IMG/VR virus record: IMGVR_UViG_3300031565_008220
Coordinates: 1-43,131 of that record
Length of the DNA stretch: 43,131 bases
Reading direction: 5' to 3' (one strand)
From: a virus
The translations under genes were made by a program, and so were the position numbers. Positions 1 to 8,193 of this stretch are shown piece by piece. The notes beneath the pieces are model-generated. The model was not told the DNA's origin. It worked only from the letters and a program-made list of their open reading frames with translations, and ran no database searches. The number at the start of each line of letters is the position of its first letter. Position 1 is the stretch's first letter.

Positions 1-757
1 CATACCATACGCTAAATTTACTAAACTGAGCACCTACAGCACCCTGGATTGCGGATAATGCTAGTAGTGTTTTCTCTTCTGTAGTTTTACCATATTTATC
101 ATATGCATCTCTATTGGTAATCTTCAAAGCATCAATGGTGTCTTCTTTGCTAGCGGCTCTTGCTTCTCGTGCTTTAGTTGCCGCTTGAGATGGTGTCAAC
201 ATTTCTTGAGGGCCATCATCACCACCAAAATCATCAGGCATTGATCCACCTTTCGATTTTCTTTTAAACATATTAGAAATGCTATCTTTCATCTTATCAG
301 TAGTTTGCTTAAATATACCAGTCGACATAAATTTAGAGGCAAAATAACCAAATATTGGTGTTGCTGATGCCAATGATGAGGCGACCATATTTTGACGATT
401 AACTTTAAAATCTTCTGATATCGCATCGCCGTATTGTTTGATGGCATCTCGAGCTGCTTTAGCCGTTCCGAATGTCGCGGCGCTAACACCCTTTTCCAGA
501 GAATCTATGGTTTTTTTGAGACTTCCCAAAACTGAATTCATAGAACTGGAAACAGCTTCGACATCACCACCAGCAGCTATACGTCTCTCAGTTTCTTTCA
601 TTTGCTGACTAGTCTTTTTTCCCATTGCTGTAACGGCTTTACTTACGTTACTAACTTGGGATATTCGGACTTGTTGACTATCAGCTTTCTGTGTGAGACT
701 CCCTTTATCCTTTCCTGAATTTTTACGCTTAAGTGGTGGTGTTATCATATTTGGCAT
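1..757 (-). CDS. Probable phage structural protein (5' part; runs off the window)
   Basis: An open frame starts with ATG at 757 and continues without a stop to the window edge, giving at least 252 residues of an N-terminal part. A ribosome-binding site (AGAGGAA) lies about 6 bases upstream of the ATG; a second in-frame ATG lies three codons in. The protein begins MPNMITPPLKRKN and is rich in Ala, Ser, Lys and Thr. It has helical heptad-like stretches around residues 45-100, a small hydrophobic patch near residues 135-155 (PIFGYFASKF), and a low-complexity linker with GGSMPDDFGGDDG. This composition fits a tail tape-measure or another elongated virion protein. The position beside the terminase and a baseplate hub-like gene supports a structural role. 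I do not recognise a specific family, and the C-terminal part is missing. Confidence 0.6.
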   Translation of the reverse strand, partial: MPNMITPPLKRKNSGKDKGSLTQKADSQQVRISQVSNVSKAVTAMGKKTSQQMKETERRIAAGGDVEAVSSSMNSVLGSLKKTIDSLEKGVSAATFGTAKAARDAIKQYGDAISEDFKVNRQNMVASSLASATPIFGYFASKFMSTGIFKQTTDKMKDSISNMFKRKSKGGSMPDDFGGDDGPQEMLTPSQAATKAREARAASKEDTIDALKITNRDAYDKYGKTTEEKTLLALSAIQGAVGAQFSKFSVWY

Positions 758-768
758 TTTTTATTCCT

Positions 769-1650
769 CTATTTTATATTTGATAAAACCTTACTTACTC
801 TTTGATCGACTGGTGATAACTCAACCATAACAGAAGCAACTTCTGATAATGCCCAGATTTCTTGTGAGGGGGAAGTGTAACTATTTCTTTCCCCAAATGT
901 TTTCATATAAGCAGTATTTAATGGACCGAATATATGATAGAATCTAGAATAATATCTCATTAAAAGATTCGGATTTGTTGGAAACGCTTTTGAAATCATA
1001 AATACATCTGAAAAAATATTGTTATATTCATCTTCATCTAAATTTGATTTTGATCGGGTTGCATCCTGTAAATTTTTCATATAAGCATTATGAAGACTCT
1101 GAGAGTACTTACCTTCCATATCATATAAAGCTTTCAGAATTTTATTCACTTTAATATTTTGACATTCAAATATATCTGAAAAATATCCACCATAATATTT
1201 CTTAAATGTTAGTTCCATAATCTTAAAGAAACCCTTCATATTATCCGAAGCTGATAAATGCATACATTCATGTAATGTGGTTTTAACCAATTCTTTGTTT
1301 GACGAAAGTCCAAGCCATGATGAGTTATTATCAATAAAAACAATCACTTTGTTTAAAGTAGGATTGAATAATCCTTGTACGTTCTTGGTCCAGTCTTTGG
1401 TTAGAAATTTCTTTATGAGAAAACCACCGATATTTTTGTTCATTATGACAGGCACAATCTTATTTTGTTTGACCAATCGTTGTATATTTTTTGCGTGGTA
1501 TTTACCCCATGGTGTGGTTAGAACCGCTTCGAAAAACTTTAACTTTAATTTATCTGATGAATATAATTTATATCCAAAAAAATCATAATCAAGCGGCTCC
1601 ATATTAATGGGTAACGCCCACAATTCTTGTAAAGTTATATTTTCTTCCAT
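769..1650 (-). CDS. Zincin-like protein with HExxH motif
   Basis: This 293-residue protein carries HECMH at residues 127-131, in the helix context TTLHECMHLSASD, which matches the HExxH zinc site of metallopeptidases. The third zinc ligand is not obvious; Glu residues in the C-terminal SPSQEIWALSE segment are candidates. The frame is open further upstream to a TTG at 1713, but ATG at 1650 is the better start because GAGGATAAA precedes it closely and it sits directly after the terminase stop at 1652. There is no signal peptide. Location between the terminase gene and a structural gene suggests a virion-associated or maturation role, but this is inference. It could also be a catalytically inactive fold relative. 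Confidence 0.55.
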   Translation of the reverse strand: MEENITLQELWALPINMEPLDYDFFGYKLYSSDKLKLKFFEAVLTTPWGKYHAKNIQRLVKQNKIVPVIMNKNIGGFLIKKFLTKDWTKNVQGLFNPTLNKVIVFIDNNSSWLGLSSNKELVKTTLHECMHLSASDNMKGFFKIMELTFKKYYGGYFSDIFECQNIKVNKILKALYDMEGKYSQSLHNAYMKNLQDATRSKSNLDEDEYNNIFSDVFMISKAFPTNPNLLMRYYSRFYHIFGPLNTAYMKTFGERNSYTSPSQEIWALSEVASVMVELSPVDQRVSKVLSNIK

Positions 1651-1651
1651 T

Positions 1652-3409
1652 TTATCCTCGATCCAATATATCAAGTAAATTATAATATACTTCTGAATTT
1701 TCACCCGATCCAATCTGTCCTTTTAATTGCTTTAAAATAATTGCATTGTAATCCTGTAGATTTGCTCCAGTCTGCCTATTAGATGACATTGAACTTCCAC
1801 CCGTATTCATATCCAACACATCCAATAGATCTTGCATCATTTCCGTAGAACCAGTTCCAATTAATAGTGGTGGATCATATTTTCTAACGTAGTAGCAGAG
1901 AGCAGCTGAGAATGCAAGATCGTCATGACAACCGCTATCAGCTTCTATCCTTCCATTTGTTTTGCTAACCAGTGATGTCAACTCCAATGCAAGCCTTTCT
2001 GATTTAACTGTTTCTGGAAATTGTGTCACATATGAATATAGAGCATCTATCATAAGTGGTCTCGATTTCGCTGTGGTTGATAAACCTGGAACCTGTGTGT
2101 CCACACCCCTTTTTTCCTTATACATCCTTGTTGAATAGTTGCTATTGTTAACGTGCTCGATTACTTGGTTTCCGTAAGAGTTGGATTCTATAACAATGGT
2201 TCCATCATATAGTGAAGCCGCAGCTTTCACAACTTCGATGAATTCCATTACTTTGAGTTTTCCTCTATACTCCCAAACCTGATCCATGGTTTCATATTCC
2301 CATATGGTTATTGCCGATTTATCCTCACCATGTTCTGGTGCTGTATCTACTCCCATTATATAATGAACACCTGGAAGTGGTTTTTGGAAACACCAAGCTT
2401 CCCCATTAAATAGTTTCAGTTTCTCAAGTGGTTTCTGAACGCTCTCTTGAACTGCTTCGAGAGTTTCAGATTCAAAGAATGCACCCTCAGCTGGCAAGAA
2501 TTTTAATTCAAGTTCCTGTGCTATCTTTTTCTTATCATTATCGAAAAACTCACATTGTGTTTTATACCAATCTGGATCATTGGCCAGTTCATCAATCATT
2601 TTCCAGTGGACAACAAATGGTATGAACATACCCTCACCAGAAATTGATCTCATATATCTCTTGAAGAACCATTGTCCTGGACCCACTGTTTTATTAGGAG
2701 TTGAGACTATAACGGTTCCATAAGGAACGCCATTTTTCTTTGCCAACATTTGGTTCGTTGAAAGAGCGGGAACGATACTAGTCCAAGCGTCATCCAGATG
2801 ATTGATAAAAGCGGCCTCATCAACAATCAGAAATGTAATGGCCTTACCACGAAGAGTTTTATTTGGTGCATTTGGATTTACGGTTGCTACATATACTTTG
2901 CTTCCATTCGTCAAAATAAATGAACGCTCAGTCTTTTTTGAAAAGCCTCTGCCTAACGCTCCTTTCGGTGGCTTTAAAAAGTTAGGCAATTTTTCAACCA
3001 TTCCTCTGATAAATCTTGCAAAGTCTGTTGCTTCTGCTCCATCTTTTGAAATGATACCGACGACAACATTATCATGGAAATTAACTAACCATGCTGTGTA
3101 AGCCTGAACTATTGTTGAAAAGCCTGTCTGCCGACTCTTCAAAATCAAAGCATGTCTTTTTCGTTCGATGAGATCAATTAATTCAAGCTGTTTATTATAC
3201 GGTGTCATTAGACGGTCTTCACCAGGAAGCTCAAGAAGAATATAACGTTGAACAAAATATTCAAAACTTTTTTTACATTTTAAATATTCCATTACATGTT
3301 TTTTCGCAGAATACTTGAGATGGTTTGGTCGTTCATCCTCTATTTTCTTATTGATCAACGTATCACGTTTCTTAATGTCAAATGTTTTTTTATCTACAAG
3401 CATATCCAT
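1652..3409 (-). CDS. terL: Terminase large subunit (T4 gp17-like ATPase/nuclease)
   Basis: This is the packaging motor that cuts concatemeric DNA and pumps it into the prohead. The 585-residue length is close to T4 gp17 (610). The N-terminal ATPase has a Walker A-type loop KSRQTGFST at about residues 91-99 and a Walker B FLIVDEAAF around residue 195. The C-terminal RNase H-like nuclease shows its acidic residues in MGVDTAPEHG, IVIESNSYG and CHDDLAFSAA. The Walker loop has Phe where T4 has Lys (RQTGFST against RQLGKTT); an ARQxGFST-type loop is known in other terminases, so this need not mean loss of function. An AGGAGA site stands upstream of the ATG. No small terminase subunit is recognisable nearby. 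Confidence 0.93.
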   Translation of the reverse strand: MDMLVDKKTFDIKKRDTLINKKIEDERPNHLKYSAKKHVMEYLKCKKSFEYFVQRYILLELPGEDRLMTPYNKQLELIDLIERKRHALILKSRQTGFSTIVQAYTAWLVNFHDNVVVGIISKDGAEATDFARFIRGMVEKLPNFLKPPKGALGRGFSKKTERSFILTNGSKVYVATVNPNAPNKTLRGKAITFLIVDEAAFINHLDDAWTSIVPALSTNQMLAKKNGVPYGTVIVSTPNKTVGPGQWFFKRYMRSISGEGMFIPFVVHWKMIDELANDPDWYKTQCEFFDNDKKKIAQELELKFLPAEGAFFESETLEAVQESVQKPLEKLKLFNGEAWCFQKPLPGVHYIMGVDTAPEHGEDKSAITIWEYETMDQVWEYRGKLKVMEFIEVVKAAASLYDGTIVIESNSYGNQVIEHVNNSNYSTRMYKEKRGVDTQVPGLSTTAKSRPLMIDALYSYVTQFPETVKSERLALELTSLVSKTNGRIEADSGCHDDLAFSAALCYYVRKYDPPLLIGTGSTEMMQDLLDVLDMNTGGSSMSSNRQTGANLQDYNAIILKQLKGQIGSGENSEVYYNLLDILDRG

Positions 3410-3446
3410 ATATATATATATCTCCTGAACTTTATATAAATTTGTT

Positions 3447-4739
3447 CTACTTAATTCTATTTGTCCTTATAAGATGAAGTGAGACTCCACACTCCCAATC
3501 CCTTGATGCTCGAATAAAATGAACCAGAGAATATTTCATAACATAGTTTCCAGTTAAATCTCTGATATCAATTATATTTGATCTAAAGATAACTCCATTT
3601 CCTACATCAATTAGATTCTTTAATAGTAGCCATTTCTCAAGTTCGATTTTGAGAATGGACATGTGTGCAAAATGTTTTGTATGATTAGCGCGAATAAAAG
3701 TTTCTGAGTCATCATAACCAGTATGATCTTTGAAAAATGATATTCTTTTTTCCTGACTATTTTTACTGAAAAACATTTCATTTTTTCTTTTTATTTCACC
3801 GGTTGTTATTCCATATCTCTCTGCAAATGTCGCTGTGTCGATAGATATTGTTTTAAAAAGTCGGTCTCTGGGTTTAACAACATGTTTCATAGTTGTACCG
3901 TATTGAGAAAATGCCGTATTCCCAGTATATTCCGTTGCAATTGGATTATATGTGTAGTAGTTTTTTCCATCAAATTTATATAATAAATCTTCTTGTTTAG
4001 CATTTGTGGATAATTGTGTTATAATTGTGTTAGCAAATCTATGACTTGTCGATAGATTTTTTATATAAACATTTGTTGGAATCTCGGATAATATAGCACT
4101 ATTCGATCTTCTATGAATTTTAATTGACGATGATGTTATTGATGCTAATCCATTAAAAAAACCAAAGGTTCTATTTAAATATTTTAAAGCTTTAAAGAGT
4201 GGTGATGGTGGAACAATAATTTGATCGATTTTTTCAGTATTTTCATTTATACCATCCATCAAAAGTTGAGCACCAGTTTGTGAAACCAAATCTGTAACGA
4301 TTTCTCTGAGGGTGGAGTTAAGATAAACACCATTCACAAAAGCTGTCATGGTCTTATAGGCTTCGAGTGGAACACACCTAATACGAATTGATGATCTGAT
4401 TTTATCTGGAAGTTGTGGGTTGGTGTCTTTCATCAATAAATCATATTTAGACCCAAGTGCCATTAGATTCGCTTCAATTAATTCATGTGGTATATTTTCA
4501 GATGTACCATATACTTTTATCTTTAATTGAATTGGTTCCTGTCCGTAAATTCTTTCTAAGATCATATCATCTGGATCAAGAAAGAAATCCAAAACATATG
4601 TTCTATATGGTAATTCAACTGAGGATAACATGTTCATCTGTATAAGATCATTGGTTAAATCGAATTTTCCAACCTTACAGGATAGCTCATAATTCCTAGA
4701 TGGACTCCAATAGGTTGATTTGTTTTCTGTTCCAGCCAT
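3447..4739 (-). CDS. Baseplate hub-like protein (gp27/gpD-type)
   Basis: The 430-residue protein resembles the hub proteins that carry the central spike in contractile tails (T4 gp27 is 391 residues). Supporting features are the N-terminal strand-rich segment (VGKFDLTNDLIQMNM), the helix STLREIVTDLVSQTGAQL near residue 140, the segment PPSPLFKALKYLNRTFGFF, and the C-terminal beta-rich part ending VSLHLIRTNRIK. The segment with STLREIVTDL followed by a later 'fold-loop' region is typical of late control gene D/gp27 relatives, but no catalytic motif exists to confirm it. It lies between a DUF932-like gene and the terminase, and is preceded by a T4-late-type TATAAATA box and followed by the terminase gene 37 bases on. 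Assignment rests on overall pattern, so it is moderate. Confidence 0.45.
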   Translation of the reverse strand: MAGTENKSTYWSPSRNYELSCKVGKFDLTNDLIQMNMLSSVELPYRTYVLDFFLDPDDMILERIYGQEPIQLKIKVYGTSENIPHELIEANLMALGSKYDLLMKDTNPQLPDKIRSSIRIRCVPLEAYKTMTAFVNGVYLNSTLREIVTDLVSQTGAQLLMDGINENTEKIDQIIVPPSPLFKALKYLNRTFGFFNGLASITSSSIKIHRRSNSAILSEIPTNVYIKNLSTSHRFANTIITQLSTNAKQEDLLYKFDGKNYYTYNPIATEYTGNTAFSQYGTTMKHVVKPRDRLFKTISIDTATFAERYGITTGEIKRKNEMFFSKNSQEKRISFFKDHTGYDDSETFIRANHTKHFAHMSILKIELEKWLLLKNLIDVGNGVIFRSNIIDIRDLTGNYVMKYSLVHFIRASRDWECGVSLHLIRTNRIK

Positions 4740-4761
4740 ATTATTATCGCACTCCTCATAT

Positions 4762-4769
4762 TATTTATA
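4762..4769 (-). promoter_or_regulatory. Possible T4-type late promoter box (TATAAATA)
   Basis: Read on the minus strand, the gap before the baseplate hub-like gene contains TATAAATA, an exact match to the T4 late promoter core. It lies about 22 bases upstream of the ATG and just before GAGGAG, the likely ribosome-binding site. It follows immediately after the terminator at 4780-4825, which is the expected place for a new transcription start. Only one such intergenic site was found, and the genome is AT-rich, so chance is possible. Confidence 0.35.
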
Positions 4770-4779
4770 TTTTGTTCCC

Positions 4780-4825
4780 AAAAAAAAGAAGATTGAGGGT
4801 GGGCTACCACCCCCCATCTATCTTC
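4780..4825 (-). terminator. Intrinsic terminator after the DUF932-like gene
   Basis: On the minus strand the RNA forms an outer stem GAAGAT/ATCTTC and an inner stem GGGTGG/CCACCC with a four-base loop, followed directly by eight T residues (4787-4780). It begins three bases after the stop codon of the gene at 4829-5812. This is the clearest rho-independent terminator in the window and separates that operon from the baseplate hub-like and terminase genes. Confidence 0.85.
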
Positions 4826-4828
4826 ATC

Positions 4829-5812
4829 CTACTGAGTTGGTTCGCGTTGTTGAGTTTCTAACATATCACTCATCTGTTGTGGAAGTATGATTACACTCTC
4901 AGCAATATTCTCAAGTAACTTCTTAAGGTTAAGATTCGATTGCAAGCAGGAATATCTAGCTATGGCTAAAAAGAATTGCCAATTTGTTAAAGTTCCATTA
5001 TTTCTAACCTCATCAAGAAATTCTTGTAGTGCATTTCTTTTCTTTTCTGTGAGCTTATCTATACCTTCCAACACTGCATAGATATTATCTTCATTGAGTT
5101 CGATGGCCATATTGATGTCAATTAATTCAACAATATTATTTTCGAATGCCTGGATATAATTTCCAATCCCATATCTTAGTGTGGTTGATGAATACTGTGA
5201 ATGAACCATTCTCATTGTACCCAAGTTGAATCCCACCATTCTTCGGAGGCCTTCCCCCCGAATGCTTAAACCAAATGAAACTGTTGCAGCTCTAGAGCCA
5301 TCGTAGCTATTCCCAACTACTAAAGTTGGGTGCACGTTTCCAGATTCATGGGGATGTGATCTGTTCATAATTGTTATATAATTTCTTAATATACACATAT
5401 CTGATGATAGGTGCATTGTTTCCTCATATAATATATCACCCTCAACATTTTCTGATAAACTCATTAAACTTTCTTTTACTTTTTCAGTTACAACATCATG
5501 ACCCTGAAATCTATATACATGACTTATACATCGACAGTATCTGAAATGATGTTGATCTGGTAGCTTTGTAAATATGGCGATGTGTGGGGCTGTGAATTCA
5601 TCCGTTTCATGTTGAAAGATATCATCTACCTCGTCCAATTCAGCTAAGTTTTCTAAACTACAGCTAAGATCGTGTGTAGGAGCGGATTGCGTAACCAACG
5701 TTCTATAAACAACCTGACCAAAACGATCAGTATAAGAATAGAGCCCGTGATTAGCATGGGTGCAATCGAGCCCCATTTCCGCTGCTTTCTCCTCAAATTG
5801 TGATTGCAACAT
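4829..5812 (-). CDS. DUF932-like phage protein
   Basis: The 327-residue protein contains TLVVGNSYDGSRAATVSFGL around residues 164-183, which resembles the NSHDGS core of the DUF932 (phage/plasmid-like TIGR03299) family, although the usual 'CsNG' follow-up is replaced by RGEGLRRMVGFNLG. DUF932 proteins are common in phages and plasmids and have no settled biochemical role. The N-terminus has several Cys and His residues (DCTHANHG, YCRCISHVYR) that could bind metal but form no recognised motif. The C-terminal 100 residues are predicted mostly helical and the tail is Gln/Glu-rich (QQMSDMLETQQREPTQ). The gene is last in its transcript: a strong terminator follows the stop codon. Confidence in the coding call is high and in the family moderate. 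Confidence 0.5.
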   Translation of the reverse strand: MLQSQFEEKAAEMGLDCTHANHGLYSYTDRFGQVVYRTLVTQSAPTHDLSCSLENLAELDEVDDIFQHETDEFTAPHIAIFTKLPDQHHFRYCRCISHVYRFQGHDVVTEKVKESLMSLSENVEGDILYEETMHLSSDMCILRNYITIMNRSHPHESGNVHPTLVVGNSYDGSRAATVSFGLSIRGEGLRRMVGFNLGTMRMVHSQYSSTTLRYGIGNYIQAFENNIVELIDINMAIELNEDNIYAVLEGIDKLTEKKRNALQEFLDEVRNNGTLTNWQFFLAIARYSCLQSNLNLKKLLENIAESVIILPQQMSDMLETQQREPTQ

Positions 5813-5820
5813 ATTTCCTC

Positions 5821-6558
5821 CTACGAAAGAGTTTCCAATACAATTGATTGAATAAATGAATGTAGATAAAAATCGTAATAGAAATTCTTATCAATTTCAT
5901 CATCAATCATATAATATAGAGTGTTTCTTTTTATTTTAATTTGTCCGAACGATTTAAAAATTATTTCAACTTCTTCTTCATTATCAGTTGGGATTGCAAA
6001 TATATTTATATCCTTTTCATTTGAAAAATCCGATTTTAATTTCTGGAGATTGTCTAAGACCCTGGTTTTATTTTCTATATCTACAATTCTAATCAATCTT
6101 TTATAATACGTTTCAATTCCTTTGTAGAGGTTTGGAACTCCTTTGATCTTTACTTTCTTTTTAAGATTGTCAAATGCTATATATTTATTCCTATCTATTG
6201 AAATTAAAACAATATCGTAACGATTTTGCATGGCAATTGGTAGAATACTTTTATTAGTCTCCAATAATCGTTTTTTGGTTATTAAACCATCGTACTGTCT
6301 GATTATAATATCTTCTTCCAGCAATTCATTAAATTCAATATAATCATCGATGATTTGTTTAGTGGTTTCCCTTAATCTAGATTTGGTTGTTTCATCATCT
6401 CTCATTATTTTGCCTATTTGAATATTTCTTTTCAATTTATTGTGTCGATCTATATTCGACATATTATATCCAAATTTAGACAATAGATTATAATGACAGG
6501 CTTCTATATCATAAGAAAACACATCTCGAATAATCAATCGATCAGTATTAAGTTTCAT
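5821..6558 (-). CDS. Unknown protein with polymerase-palm-like motifs
   Basis: The 245-residue protein is not assigned. Its N-terminal 100 residues hold a motif string, FSYDIEACHYNLLSKFG (about residues 14-30), then NKLKRNIQIGKIM, then IIIRQYDGLITKK (about 85-97). The order resembles acidic motif A, a basic helix and motif C of family A-type polymerase palms, but the whole palm would be unusually small, so this is only a hint. The C-terminal half is Lys/Ile/Asp-rich and strand-heavy, with no motif I know. The start overlaps the stop of the upstream gene by 11 bases, indicating translational coupling. A real gene by length and packing; function unknown. Confidence 0.5.
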   Translation of the reverse strand: MKLNTDRLIIRDVFSYDIEACHYNLLSKFGYNMSNIDRHNKLKRNIQIGKIMRDDETTKSRLRETTKQIIDDYIEFNELLEEDIIIRQYDGLITKKRLLETNKSILPIAMQNRYDIVLISIDRNKYIAFDNLKKKVKIKGVPNLYKGIETYYKRLIRIVDIENKTRVLDNLQKLKSDFSNEKDINIFAIPTDNEEEVEIIFKSFGQIKIKRNTLYYMIDDEIDKNFYYDFYLHSFIQSIVLETLS

Positions 6559-7348
6559 ATTCTACCCCATCCAAACATAATTTTTGAATAGCGTAATCGA
6601 TCTCCAACTGATGTTGAACATCTTTAATTCCACCCTGTCTTGTTGTTAAACATTTGAGAAGTTCATGAAAATTTGAAAATTCGAATTTTTTGCTTTGGTG
6701 ATATAGTATATGTAGTTTTTCCCTATCAAGCATATCATCCAAAATTCTTCTCTCAATAATATCGTGCAAATCATAACTTTTAAATCGGCATGTTACTCTC
6801 CCCCTCTTTATAATAAACTGACCTATAGGTATCATAAAATCTAATACATCTTTACAAATATTTACGATAAATGATTTCCTGATACGATAACCCTTCAAAT
6901 ATGTATTATCCCCGATGGAATACAAGATTTGATAACCATTGTTGTAGAGAAACATGTCAATGGGTTCAGCATCAATAACTGGAATTATATTAGCATTCTC
7001 TATTATTTGGAGGTGCCTTTTATCATAATCTTTATAACGTTTTCCAGAGTCATTTGGGACAGTAACGACGATAGATTCATTTGGGTCTACTCCGTTTATC
7101 ATTATCTGAACCGGTCTGACGGAACTCACCCTATCAGAATATTTGGAAAACCAGCTTGCAAAAGTTATTATATTAAAACTGTGGTCTGTTTTTTCTAATA
7201 TTAACTTCTCTTCTAAATCATCTGATACACATTCAGCCGCTTCTGGTATTTGTTGTTGTTTATTAATTAAATCTAGTTTACTTATATCATCAGCTCCTTC
7301 GGGGATAAACCTATCATAAATACGACGAAAATCATCTGGTTTTTCCAT
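6548..7348 (-). CDS. Hypothetical protein
   Basis: A 266-residue protein of unknown function. It starts at an ATG with GGAGGAAC just upstream and ends inside the next gene, overlapping it by 11 bases. The first 60 residues are acidic (DDISKLDLINKQQQIPEAAE), and the rest is mixed with repeated Ile/Tyr/Asp/Lys segments and a C-terminal helical part (DIIERRILDDMLDREKLH). No signal peptide, membrane segment, Cys cluster or catalytic motif is visible. It sits between FolE2 and the 245-residue unknown protein, probably in the same transcript as the first RNA polymerase pair. Confidence 0.5.
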   Translation of the reverse strand: MEKPDDFRRIYDRFIPEGADDISKLDLINKQQQIPEAAECVSDDLEEKLILEKTDHSFNIITFASWFSKYSDRVSSVRPVQIMINGVDPNESIVVTVPNDSGKRYKDYDKRHLQIIENANIIPVIDAEPIDMFLYNNGYQILYSIGDNTYLKGYRIRKSFIVNICKDVLDFMIPIGQFIIKRGRVTCRFKSYDLHDIIERRILDDMLDREKLHILYHQSKKFEFSNFHELLKCLTTRQGGIKDVQHQLEIDYAIQKLCLDGVEYET

Positions 7349-7362
7349 ATGTAATGTTCCTC

Positions 7363-8193
7363 CTAAATATATGTAATTTCACTGAATCCACCTGGAACGC
7401 CTTTCCAATTGATAGCAATGGCATCTGACGTATGTATGGATTCTTCGTGTGTGCATTTCACGTACCAATCAACAACTCCTCTAAGTCTATCCAACTTGAT
7501 TGATATACTTCTTATAGAGTCCTCAACAAATTGTGGGTGCTTCTCTGCTTCTATAGCAATCCACGCTTCATCGGGCCTTTGAATTATTGGATATGGTTTC
7601 GTTACAACCGCTTCATCCACTAAATCTATAAGATCTTCTAACCATATAAATCGTTTTCGATTTGTTTGCACTAGAACATCTGCAAACGCTCTCTGGTTAT
7701 GTGGGTATCCTATACTTTGAGACGCACAGAGTTCAGCCGAACAAGGGCAGTATGCAGAATATTGAACTCTAACGTTTTCATAAAATTGAAAATATCCGTG
7801 AGAATAATCACTTCTAAAACTACACTTATAATACTGTGGGAATTCATTGTTTGTTATTGGAGATTTAACAACAACAGGAATTTTAAATTCGAATTTTATA
7901 GATACTTTTTGTGATTCGAGTTGTGTGCTAAGGTCTTTTAATATTTCTTCTATTGATATTCGTCTTAAAGCATAATTTAAATGTGGTCTCAATGTCCTAA
8001 TAAATCTGGACATTGAGATTCCCCTTTCGTTTTCGTCCAATTCACAAATCATGGTTGTCATTGCAAGAACGGATACAACACCCCCATTCCTTAAATTTAA
8101 CAGGAATGGGAGCTCCACATTTTGAACTCCCACTCTTGAAATTAAGATCGGAATTTCTGGTTTTGTTTTTTGAACGTCTGGTAATATATCCAT
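7363..8193 (-). CDS. folE2: GTP cyclohydrolase IB (FolE2)
   Basis: FolE2 opens the GTP ring to give 7,8-dihydroneopterin triphosphate, the entry to folate and 7-deazaguanine synthesis. The 276-residue length suits the family. Diagnostic features are the N-terminal IPILISRVGVQNVELPF, the GISMSRF segment (family: HMSRF), the metal-site CPCSAELCA around residue 150, and GYPHNQRAFADV just after it (family: AHNQRS). The start codon overlaps the stop of the beta subunit gene (TAATG), with GGGGGAAC upstream, so it is translated in the polymerase operon. QueD lies 20 kb away at 28170-28658, so a 7-deazaguanine role is more likely than folate synthesis. It has diverged in the HMSRF motif (GISMSRF), but the catalytic Cys motif is kept. 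Confidence 0.85.
   Translation of the reverse strand: MDILPDVQKTKPEIPILISRVGVQNVELPFLLNLRNGGVVSVLAMTTMICELDENERGISMSRFIRTLRPHLNYALRRISIEEILKDLSTQLESQKVSIKFEFKIPVVVKSPITNNEFPQYYKCSFRSDYSHGYFQFYENVRVQYSAYCPCSAELCASQSIGYPHNQRAFADVLVQTNRKRFIWLEDLIDLVDEAVVTKPYPIIQRPDEAWIAIEAEKHPQFVEDSIRSISIKLDRLRGVVDWYVKCTHEESIHTSDAIAINWKGVPGGFSEITYI

Noticed and set aside
6001-6012. TATAAATA-type sequence inside the 245-residue protein gene
   Set aside because: It lies within a very AT-rich coding region, not before a gene start, so chance occurrence is likely; the same holds for another near 24460.
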